Shown: piece after piece, positions 6,118-13,242 of the stretch | Layout: each line of letters opens with the position of its first letter | How positions within the stretch are numbered: position 1 is the first letter of the stretch | Assembly (NCBI GenBank): GCA_027031185.1 | Contig: JALVEF010000145.1 | Coordinates: forward strand, 1-14,153 | Source of the DNA: Saprospiraceae bacterium | GTDB taxonomy: Bacteria > Bacteroidota > Bacteroidia > Chitinophagales > Saprospiraceae | DNA: 14,153 nt | Direction of reading: 5' to 3' | The notes under the pieces: model-generated | What the model was told of the DNA's origin: nothing | What the model saw: the letters and a program-made list of their open reading frames with translations, nothing else | The model's database searches: none | Translations under genes and position numbers: made by a program

Positions 6118-7248
6118 ATGGAAGAAGTAAAACAAATCACACTTCACCCACAGGGCAGAACGGAAGAGTACTTCATCAATATGGGGCCGCAGCATCCCGC
6201 CACGCACGGCGTCCTTCGGCTGCTGCTCACGCTGGACGGGGAGATCATCAAGCGCGTGGATCCTGACCTGGGATATATCCATCGCTCCATCGAAAAGATG
6301 ACGGAACACGACACATACCGCCAGATCGTACATCTGACGGACCGGATGGACTACCTGTCGGCCCATATCAACAACGAGGCGGTCTGTCTCGTGGTGGAGA
6401 AGGCTCTCGAACTGGAAGTGCCTGACCGCGTCAAAGTGGTACGCACCATCCTGGCAGAGCTGACGCGCATCGCCTCCCACTTGCTGTGGTGGGGCGTGAC
6501 CGGTATGGACATCGGTGCGCTGACGACCTTTATGTACGCTTTCCGCGACCGTGAGATGATCAACGACATCATGGAAGAGAATTGCGGTGCGCGTCTGACG
6601 ATGAATTATAATGTCCCGGGTGGGCTGATGTGGGATATACACCCCAACTTCCAGCGGCGGGTCAAGGCCTTTATCAAGCACTTCAAGACCAAATTGCCGG
6701 AGTTTGACCGCCTGCTGTCGGACAATATCATCTTCCGTAAGCGTACTGAAGGCATCGGCGTACTTTCCGCCGAGGATGCCATCTCTTTTGGAGTGACGGG
6801 ACCGGCGGCCCGTGCATCGGGTGTGTCCTGCGATATCCGTAAGAAACAGCCTTACTCGGCTTATGACCGGGTAGAGTTCAAAGAAATACTGGATACGCGG
6901 GGCGACACGTTTGCGCGCTACAAGGTGCGCATCCACGAGATGTGGGAGTCGCTGCACATCATCGAGCAGCTCATTGATAATATACCGGAAGGGGATTACC
7001 AGGTCAAGACCAATGCGGTCATTAAGCTTCCCAAGGGGGAATATTATCAGCGTGTCGAGACGGCGCGCGGCGAGTTGGGCGTCTATGTGGTGAGCGACGG
7101 TAAGAAAAGCCCGTATCGCATGAAGTTTCGCTCGCCGGGATTCTCCAATTTGTCAGTGATAGACCATGTGGCCCGCGGCTACAAGGTGGCAGATCTGGTG
7201 GCTATCATGGCGACGTTTGATTTTGTCATACCGGATATAGATCGCTAA
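6118..7248 (+). CDS. nuoD: Complex I subunit NuoD (quinone-site subunit)
   Basis: This 49-kDa-type subunit is related to the large subunit of [NiFe] hydrogenases and forms the quinone pocket with NuoB and NuoH. GPQHPATHGV at residues 23-32 carries the conserved histidines. Tyr 79 in TDRMDYLS is the likely counterpart of the quinone-binding tyrosine. RGELGVY and the terminal DFVIPDIDR match the family's C-terminal pattern. Hydrogenase nickel cysteines are absent, as expected for complex I. At 376 residues it is compact. nuoE, nuoF and nuoG, which follow here in 14-gene operons, are missing; nuoH comes next after 11 bases. Confidence 0.95.
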   Translation: MEEVKQITLHPQGRTEEYFINMGPQHPATHGVLRLLLTLDGEIIKRVDPDLGYIHRSIEKMTEHDTYRQIVHLTDRMDYLSAHINNEAVCLVVEKALELEVPDRVKVVRTILAELTRIASHLLWWGVTGMDIGALTTFMYAFRDREMINDIMEENCGARLTMNYNVPGGLMWDIHPNFQRRVKAFIKHFKTKLPEFDRLLSDNIIFRKRTEGIGVLSAEDAISFGVTGPAARASGVSCDIRKKQPYSAYDRVEFKEILDTRGDTFARYKVRIHEMWESLHIIEQLIDNIPEGDYQVKTNAVIKLPKGEYYQRVETARGELGVYVVSDGKKSPYRMKFRSPGFSNLSVIDHVARGYKVADLVAIMATFDFVIPDIDR

Positions 7249-7259
7249 AAGCAAGGCTT

Positions 7260-8336
7260 ATGTACGACTTTACACCGATGGTAGAAGGGATAAACCGGTG
7301 GCTCCACAGCATGATGCCAGATGCGGCGGCGACGTTTGCGGGTTGGGTGCTGGTGGCATTGGTGTATCTGGCGTTGTTTGCGGTCATGGGGCTGGTACTG
7401 GTCTTAGTAGAGCGCAAAGTTGCCGCCTTTTTCCAGCTGCGGCTGGGCCCCAATCGGGTCGGCCCGTGGGGCTTGCTGCAGACGGCTGCCGATGCGATCA
7501 AGCTGTTGTTGAAAGAGCCGGTCGGGACCAAGCGGGCGGATATGTTTCTGTACAATCTGGCGCCGTTTTTATTGATTATCGGTGCGATGATGGCCTTGTC
7601 GGTCATTCCGTTTGCCCCCGGTCTGCAGGCTTTTGATATCAACATCGGGGTGTTTTTCATTGCGGCGGTCTCATCCGTGGGCGTGTTGGGTGTTTTGATA
7701 GCCGGCTGGGCGAGTAACAACAAGTACTCGCTGCTGGGGGCGATGCGTTCCGGTGCTCAGATTATCAGCTACGAGCTGTCCATGAGTCTGGCCATACTTA
7801 CGATGGTATTGCTGGCGGGCAGCTTGCAGGTGTCGCAGATCATTGAGCAGCAGCGCGACTATTGGTTTATCTTCAAAGGGCACGTGCCGGCGTGGATCGC
7901 CTTCATGATTTTTGTGATAGCAGGTACCGCCGAGACCAACCGGACACCGTTTGACCTGCCGGAGGCCGAGTCGGAGTTGGGGGCGGGCTTTCACACGGAG
8001 TATTCGGGGATGAAGTTTGCCTTTTTCTTTTTGTCCGAGTTTGTCAACATGTTTATCATTTCGGCGGTGGCGGTGATCTTGTTTTTCGGGGGCTGGATGC
8101 CGTTGCATTTGGATGGGTGGACGGGTTTCAATCAGGTGATGGACTTTATCCCGCCGATCTTTTGGTTTTTGATCAAGATGTCGGTTATGCTTTTCCTGTT
8201 GATGTGGTTCCGGTGGACGTTTCCGCGGCTGCGGATTGACCAGCTGCTAAAATTGGAGTGGAAGTACTTGCTGCCGATGAATTTGGTAAATTTGCTGCTG
8301 ATGGCCTTCATTGTATTGATGGGCTGGCATTTGTAA
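7260..8336 (+). CDS. nuoH: Complex I subunit NuoH
   Basis: This membrane subunit forms the entry of the quinone tunnel and the link to proton transfer. ERKVAAFFQLRLGPNRVG occupies residues 51-68 and the charged loop AETNRTPFDLPEAESEL 224-240, followed by HTEYSGMKFA; these are the strongest family signatures. About eight membrane helices are apparent. Length (358) is slightly above the E. coli protein. A loop around 190-212 (QIIEQQRDYWFIFKGH) lies between helices. The gene sits between nuoD and nuoI with short gaps. Confidence 0.95.
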   Translation: MYDFTPMVEGINRWLHSMMPDAAATFAGWVLVALVYLALFAVMGLVLVLVERKVAAFFQLRLGPNRVGPWGLLQTAADAIKLLLKEPVGTKRADMFLYNLAPFLLIIGAMMALSVIPFAPGLQAFDINIGVFFIAAVSSVGVLGVLIAGWASNNKYSLLGAMRSGAQIISYELSMSLAILTMVLLAGSLQVSQIIEQQRDYWFIFKGHVPAWIAFMIFVIAGTAETNRTPFDLPEAESELGAGFHTEYSGMKFAFFFLSEFVNMFIISAVAVILFFGGWMPLHLDGWTGFNQVMDFIPPIFWFLIKMSVMLFLLMWFRWTFPRLRIDQLLKLEWKYLLPMNLVNLLLMAFIVLMGWHL

Positions 8337-8349
8337 AACAGGCTTGAAA

Positions 8350-8826
8350 ATGAGCTACGTCGGAGAAATTGTACACGGGATCAGGACCTTGCTGACGGGT
8401 ATGGCGGTGACGGGCAAGTATTTCTTTCGGGCCCGCAAAGAGATCATCACGCAGCAGTATCCCGACAACCGGGATCAATTGCGCATGTTTGAGCGCTTCC
8501 GCGGGGAGGTGGTCATGCCCCACAACGAAAACAATGAGCACCGGTGCACGGGTTGTCAGGCCTGTGAGATTGCTTGCCCCAATGGGTCTATCGAGATCAT
8601 CTGGGACCGGAAGGTGGATGAGAAGACAGGAAAGAAGAAAAAATACATTGTCAAGCACATCTACCATTTGTCTATGTGTACGATGTGCAATTTGTGCATT
8701 ATCGCCTGCCCGACCGATGCCATCAAGATGGCGCAAAACTTTGAAAATTCGGTCTATGACAGGAGTTATTTGACCAAGGTGCTCAACAAGCCGGGCTCCA
8801 AGCTTATGGACGGCATTGATGAGTGA
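8350..8826 (+). CDS. nuoI: Complex I subunit NuoI, 2[4Fe-4S]
   Basis: This subunit carries clusters N6a and N6b, which lead electrons towards N2. Two standard motifs are seen: CTGCQACEIACP (Cys 66, 69, 72, 76) and CTMCNLCIIACP (Cys 110, 113, 116, 120). A lysine-rich segment, EKTGKKKKYIVK (91-102), separates them. The ATG at 8350 is chosen; an in-frame TTG at 8344 would add two residues. In a complex without NuoEFG, NuoI is the natural docking point for a reduced ferredoxin, as proposed for chloroplast and archaeal relatives (family knowledge, inferred here). The 158 residues show no obvious extra domain. Confidence 0.94.
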   Translation: MSYVGEIVHGIRTLLTGMAVTGKYFFRARKEIITQQYPDNRDQLRMFERFRGEVVMPHNENNEHRCTGCQACEIACPNGSIEIIWDRKVDEKTGKKKKYIVKHIYHLSMCTMCNLCIIACPTDAIKMAQNFENSVYDRSYLTKVLNKPGSKLMDGIDE

Positions 8827-8829
8827 CGA

Positions 8830-8907
8830 GTAGCTGTTTAGGTACCCGCTGTTTTTGCGCTAAAATGCCTATTTTACCCCTAAAAACAGGAGCACCTAAA
8901 CAGTTGC
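8830..8907. repeat. Complete palindromic repeat in the nuoI-nuoJ gap
   Basis: This imperfect palindrome is about 78 bp. GTAGCTGTTTAGGT (8830-8843) pairs with ACCTAAACAGTTGC (8894-8907). Inside it, CTGTTTTT pairs with AAAAACAG, and TAAAAT with ATTTTA around a short GCCT loop. Its right half recurs at 1-43 and 262-290. It fills most of the 103-base gap between nuoI and nuoJ, by far the largest break in the nuo run. The transcript would fold into a long hairpin that could stabilise the upstream mRNA or attenuate the distal genes (inference). Confidence 0.8.
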
Positions 8908-8929
8908 AGTGACGAAACGAAAAACCGAA

Positions 8930-9451
8930 ATGGGAGAACGACTACTCTTTTATCTGCTGGCAGGACTTATGGTATTGTTTTCCGTGCTGGCGGTATCTAC
9001 GACTCGCGTCATTCGAGCTGCCGTGTATTTGCTGTTTGTCATGATTCTGATGGCGGGTTTTTACTTTATGATGGGGTACAACTTTCTGGCGGGTGTACAA
9101 TTGATGGTATATTCGGGTGGTATAGCCGTGCTGATCGTGATAGCTGTGTTGTTGGTGCACCACATTGAGCACCGGGTGGAGCGTCTCTCCGCATTTGAAT
9201 ATCTGTGGAAGGGAGCGGTGGTGCTGGCCGGAATGGTGCTGACGTTGGTGAGCCTGCGCCAATTTTCGTTCCGGCGGTTGGAAGGTGCGGAACATGCCAC
9301 GGTGGCTGATGTGGGCGAGCGCCTACTCGCTACGGGGCGTGGTGGCTATATTTTGCCGTTTGAGGTGATTAGTGTATTGTTGTTGGCGGTCATGGTGGCT
9401 GCCATCGTCATCGCAAAAGGAGAATCTGAAAACGCACGGAATCATGATTGA
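8930..9451 (+). CDS. nuoJ: Complex I subunit NuoJ
   Basis: A membrane subunit of the connecting region between the quinone site and the antiporter-like pumps. Five helices are apparent. The conserved third helix, VQLMVYSGGIAVLIVIAVLL (about 56-75), matches the family's glycine-rich flexible helix. The C-terminal PFEVISVLLLAVMVAAIVIA is also typical. The ATG at 8930 gives a 173-residue protein that starts at the first helix. GTG at 8909 would add seven charged residues and begins two bases after the palindromic repeat, so it is less likely. The end overlaps nuoK by eight bases. Confidence 0.92.
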   Translation: MGERLLFYLLAGLMVLFSVLAVSTTRVIRAAVYLLFVMILMAGFYFMMGYNFLAGVQLMVYSGGIAVLIVIAVLLVHHIEHRVERLSAFEYLWKGAVVLAGMVLTLVSLRQFSFRRLEGAEHATVADVGERLLATGRGGYILPFEVISVLLLAVMVAAIVIAKGESENARNHD

Positions 9452-9761
9452 CGGAGTCGGTGTGTACGACATCGTGGCGGTGGCCACGATCGTTTTTTTT
9501 GTGGGTGTGTTCGGTTTTTTGACGCGCAAGAATTTGATTTCTCTGCTGATATCTATCGAGCTGATGCTCAATGCCGTGGTTGTCAATTTTGTAGCCTTCA
9601 ACAAGTATTTGTACCCGGGCCGGTTGGACGGATACATTTTTTCGCTGTTTGTGATTGCGGTGGCAGCGGCGGAGGTGGCGCTGGCTATTGCGCTGATTAT
9701 TGCTCTATACCGGCTGGACAATTCGATTGAGGCGGATGATATGGATAGCCTGCAAGGGTAG
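9444..9761 (+). CDS. nuoK: Complex I subunit NuoK
   Basis: A small three-helix membrane subunit of the proton path. Glu 39 (SIELMLNAVVVNF) and Glu 77 (AAAEVALAIAL) correspond to the two essential membrane glutamates of the family. The 105 residues are close to the usual 100. The ATG at 9444 is taken because it gives this length and overlaps the nuoJ stop by eight bases, suggesting coupled translation. An earlier in-frame ATG would place 24 cysteine- and tryptophan-rich residues, out of frame to nuoJ, in front. A 14-base gap leads to nuoL. Confidence 0.95.
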   Translation: MIDGVGVYDIVAVATIVFFVGVFGFLTRKNLISLLISIELMLNAVVVNFVAFNKYLYPGRLDGYIFSLFVIAVAAAEVALAIALIIALYRLDNSIEADDMDSLQG

Positions 9762-9775
9762 AAAAGACGTGAGCT

Positions 9776-11734
9776 ATGGACTTTGGTTATACGATATGGA
9801 TATTTGTCTTGCCGATTTTGTCCTTTTTGGCAATCGGATTGTTGGGTACGCGTCCTGCACTCACCGGGCGTAGCGAGTTATTGCGGGGCCGCGTGTGGGG
9901 TTGGATAGGCACGGGCGCGGTTTTTGGCTCCTGGCTCCTGGCGCTGGTTACGGCGTATCGTTATTTCTTTGTATTGGGTACACCGGACGGCCATCGTCCG
10001 GTAGTCTTCGGGGCCAAGTGGGTGTGGATGCGCTTTTCGGAGCATCTGAGCTTTGATATGGGGATTCTGCTGGATCCGATTTCGGTGATGATGTTGGTGG
10101 TGGTGACGACGGTGTCGTTTTTGGTGCACTTGTATAGCACCGGTTATATGGCGGGTGAGCGGGGCTATGCGCGCTTTTTTGCGTTTTTGAGCCTGTTTAC
10201 GGTTTCGATGCTTGGGCTGGTGGTGGCGACCAATATTTTTCAGATGTACTTTTTTTGGGAGTTGGTCGGAGTGTCGTCCTACCTGTTGATAGGCTTTTAT
10301 TATGACAAGCCGTCGGCGGTGGCAGCGGCAAAGAAGGCCTTTATCGTGACACGCTTTGCCGATCTGGGCTTTTTGATTGGCATCCTGATTCTGTCCTATT
10401 ACGCGGGCACGTTTGACTTTCAGACGCTCGTGTCGGCCGGCGGGCCGGTACTTGGTGGGCCGGCGGGTCGTAGTTTCATGGGTTTGTCGGTCTTCGGCTG
10501 GGCGCTGGGGCTGATCTTTATGGGCGGTGCGGGCAAGTCGGCGATGTTTCCGCTGCATATATGGCTTCCGGATGCGATGGAGGGGCCGACGCCGGTTTCT
10601 GCCTTGATCCACGCGGCGACGATGGTGGTGGCCGGTGTGTATCTGGTGGCACGGCTCTTTCCGCTGTATCACGAGGTGGACGGTGGCGCCATCTTGCGAC
10701 TGGTGGCTTGGACAGGCGGCATTACATCGCTGATAGCGGCGCTGATTGCGATGACGCAGGAGGATATCAAGCGGGTGCTGGCGTATTCGACGATGTCGCA
10801 ACTGGGCTATATGATGCTGGCCCTGGGGGTGTCGGGATTGCACGGCCATGAGGGCTTGGGCTATATGGCTTCGATGTTTCACCTGTTTACGCATGCGATG
10901 TTCAAGGCGCTGTTGTTCCTGGGAGCCGGTTCGGTGATCCACGCGGTACACAGCAATCTGATGCGCGATATGGGAGGGCTTCGCAAGTACATGCCGGTGA
11001 CACATCTGACCTTTTTGGTGGCTTGTTTGGCCATCAGCGGGATTCCGCCGTTTTCGGGATTTTTCAGTAAGGACGAGATATTGGCGGCTGCCTTCGAGCG
11101 GGACAAGCTGCTGTTTGTGATAGAATATGCGGTGGCCGGCATCACGGCCTTTTATATGTTTCGCATTTACTTTGGCATCTTCTGGGGGCGGGAGCGTACG
11201 TATGCGCACACACCGCATGAGTCGCCGGCGGTGATGACCATTCCCTTGGTGGTGTTGGCGATTTTGAGTGTGTTGACGGGTCTTGTGCCGTTTGGCGAAT
11301 ATGTCACGGCGGACCGCACACCATATCACGGGCATATCAACTGGCCGCTGGCCCTGGCGTCCATAGCGGTGGGTGTCGTGGGTATCCTGGTGGCGAAGCG
11401 GTTTTATCAGCGTCCAAACGACTTGCCGGCGCGGGCGGCGGAGATGTGGGGCCGTTGGTACAAATGGACGCGTGACAAGTTTTACATTGATGAGATATAC
11501 CAATTTGTGGCGCATAAGATCATGTTTGCGGGAATAGCGGCGCCGGTGGCGTGGTTTGACAGGCACGTGGTGGATGGTTTTATGCGCGGCCTGGGATGGA
11601 TGACGGAGACGTTTTCGCTGTTGATAGCCGATTTGCAGTCGGGGCGGGTACGTCAATATGCCTTTGTGTTTATGGGTGGCTTGATCGCGCTGGTTTTGCT
11701 GGTGCTGTTTGTCACCGGATTGTTGAACGGGTAA
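9776..11734 (+). CDS. nuoL: Complex I antiporter-like subunit NuoL
   Basis: The most distal proton-pumping subunit of the membrane arm, related to Mrp antiporters. Glu 162 (FFWELVGVSSYLLIGF) is the expected helix-5 glutamate and Lys 254 (GKSAMFPLHIWLPDAMEGPT) the helix-7 lysine. HAATMVVAGVYLVAR starts at 279, IKRVLAYSTMSQLGYMMLAL at 331, and Lys 378 follows. The long C-terminal part ends with a last hydrophobic helix after a span consistent with the lateral amphipathic helix that clamps the other pumps. At 652 residues it is slightly longer than E. coli NuoL (613). No frame damage is seen. Confidence 0.95.
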   Translation: MDFGYTIWIFVLPILSFLAIGLLGTRPALTGRSELLRGRVWGWIGTGAVFGSWLLALVTAYRYFFVLGTPDGHRPVVFGAKWVWMRFSEHLSFDMGILLDPISVMMLVVVTTVSFLVHLYSTGYMAGERGYARFFAFLSLFTVSMLGLVVATNIFQMYFFWELVGVSSYLLIGFYYDKPSAVAAAKKAFIVTRFADLGFLIGILILSYYAGTFDFQTLVSAGGPVLGGPAGRSFMGLSVFGWALGLIFMGGAGKSAMFPLHIWLPDAMEGPTPVSALIHAATMVVAGVYLVARLFPLYHEVDGGAILRLVAWTGGITSLIAALIAMTQEDIKRVLAYSTMSQLGYMMLALGVSGLHGHEGLGYMASMFHLFTHAMFKALLFLGAGSVIHAVHSNLMRDMGGLRKYMPVTHLTFLVACLAISGIPPFSGFFSKDEILAAAFERDKLLFVIEYAVAGITAFYMFRIYFGIFWGRERTYAHTPHESPAVMTIPLVVLAILSVLTGLVPFGEYVTADRTPYHGHINWPLALASIAVGVVGILVAKRFYQRPNDLPARAAEMWGRWYKWTRDKFYIDEIYQFVAHKIMFAGIAAPVAWFDRHVVDGFMRGLGWMTETFSLLIADLQSGRVRQYAFVFMGGLIALVLLVLFVTGLLNG

Positions 11735-11745
11735 AGCGTAGAGAG

Positions 11746-13233
11746 ATGGACCTGTTGAGTATGCTGATTTTTATACCTGTGCTGACGGTGCTGGTGCTGT
11801 TTTTTGTGAAAGATATGCGGGCGGTGCGCGTGGTGTCGGCTGTGGGCATCGGATTGGAGGCGCTGGCAGTGATTCGTTTGACGAGTTTGTACGTGCAGGC
11901 GCGGCACGCCGGCGCGACTGCGGATTTTCTGTTTACGCGGGATGTGCCGTGGTTTCGGCCATTGAACATCCACTATTATGTGGGGGTGGACGGGATAGCG
12001 ATTTCGATGCTGTTGCTGACGGCGATTGTGTTGTTGGCCGGGGTGTTTGTGTCGTGGTCAATCGAGGATTTGACGCGCGAGTTTTACATATCGCTGATTG
12101 TGTTGGGGACGGGAGTGTTTGGCTTTTTTGTGTCGTTGGACCTGTTTACGATGTTTTTGTTTTATGAGCTGGCGGTGATACCGATGTACCTGCTGATTGG
12201 GATATGGGGCTCCGGGCGGAAAGAATTTGCAGCGATGAAGCTGACACTGATGCTGATGGGTGCATCGGCCTTGATACTGGTGTCTATTCTGGGGATTTAT
12301 TTTTATGGAGGCCGGACGTTTAATATGGAGGAACTGGCCACCACGCGCATCCCATTGGATGCGCAACGTTTTTTCTTTCCGATGGCGTTTGTGGGTTTTG
12401 GTGTGTTGGGTGCGTTGTTTCCGTTTCATACCTGGTCGCCGGATGGTCACGCTTCTGCCCCGACGGCGGTGTCCATGTTGCATGCGGGTGTGTTGATGAA
12501 GCTGGGGACGTATGGTGCGTTTCGGGTGGCGATGTATTTGCTGCCGGTGGCGGCGCGTGAGATGGCGCCGTTTTTCATGGTGTTGGCGGTGATCGGGACG
12601 GTGTATGGTGCTTTTGGCGCCATCAAGCAGCGGGATTTGAAGTATATCAATGCGTACTCTTCGGTGAGTCATTTGGGGCTCATCTTTTTGGGATTGTTGG
12701 CGTTGAATCGGACGGGCTATACCGGGGCTGTCTTGCAGATGATTTCGCACGGGCTGATGACGGCGGTGTTTTTTGCGCTGATCGGGATGATATACGGGCG
12801 GACGCATACGCGGGACGTGACGCGGATGGGCGGGCTGCTAAAAGTATTGCCATTTATCGGGGCGGTATATGTGATCACGGGCTTTGCTTCGCTGGGGTTG
12901 CCCGGTTTGAGCGGGTTTGTGGCGGAGATGCAGATATTTGTGGGTGCGTTCCGTAATGCGGATATGTATCACCGGGTGTTTACGGTTTTGGCCGTGTCGG
13001 CCATTGTGGTGACGGCGGTGTATATCCTGCGCGTGGTGGGGATGATGCTGATGGGTCCGCTGAAGGATCCGCATTATCAGGACTTGCCGCGGGTATATTG
13101 GTATGAGCGATTGGGTGGACTTTTGGTCTTTATTCCGGTGGTGCTGATCGGTGTGGCGCCGCTATGGTTGACAAATTTGATATGGGACAGCATGGAACCG
13201 ATTGTGCGTCAGTTGTCTCAGTACATGCAATAA
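11746..13233 (+). CDS. nuoM: Complex I antiporter-like subunit NuoM, variant helix 7
   Basis: This is the middle proton-pumping subunit. Glu 141 (FYELAVIPMYLLIGIWG) fits helix 5. Lys 252 (HAGVLMKLGTYGAFR) and Glu 394 (PGLSGFVAEMQIF) fit the helix-8 lysine and helix-12 glutamate; their 142-residue spacing equals that of Lys 265 and Glu 407 in E. coli. The position matching the helix-7 lysine (E. coli Lys 234) is Leu 221 in VLGALFPFHTWSPDGH. NuoL and NuoN here keep lysine five residues before the same proline. The ATG at 11746 gives 495 residues, typical for NuoM. GTG or TTG starts further upstream would lie inside nuoL. Eleven bases separate nuoL from nuoM. Confidence 0.94.
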   Translation: MDLLSMLIFIPVLTVLVLFFVKDMRAVRVVSAVGIGLEALAVIRLTSLYVQARHAGATADFLFTRDVPWFRPLNIHYYVGVDGIAISMLLLTAIVLLAGVFVSWSIEDLTREFYISLIVLGTGVFGFFVSLDLFTMFLFYELAVIPMYLLIGIWGSGRKEFAAMKLTLMLMGASALILVSILGIYFYGGRTFNMEELATTRIPLDAQRFFFPMAFVGFGVLGALFPFHTWSPDGHASAPTAVSMLHAGVLMKLGTYGAFRVAMYLLPVAAREMAPFFMVLAVIGTVYGAFGAIKQRDLKYINAYSSVSHLGLIFLGLLALNRTGYTGAVLQMISHGLMTAVFFALIGMIYGRTHTRDVTRMGGLLKVLPFIGAVYVITGFASLGLPGLSGFVAEMQIFVGAFRNADMYHRVFTVLAVSAIVVTAVYILRVVGMMLMGPLKDPHYQDLPRVYWYERLGGLLVFIPVVLIGVAPLWLTNLIWDSMEPIVRQLSQYMQ

Positions 13234-13242
13234 GAGCTAGCG

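Noticed and set aside
9878..11656. Very long minus-strand frame (592 codons) opposite nuoL
   Set aside because: Its translation is rich in His, Arg and Gln, as expected for the complement of a hydrophobic membrane-protein gene. NuoL motifs on the plus strand are clear.
7260..13233. Shift to G/T-rich coding strand from nuoH to nuoM as a sign of foreign origin
   Set aside because: The genes encode membrane proteins rich in Leu, Val and Phe, whose codons (TTG, CTG, GTG, TTT) explain the skew. Gene order and overlaps fit a native operon.
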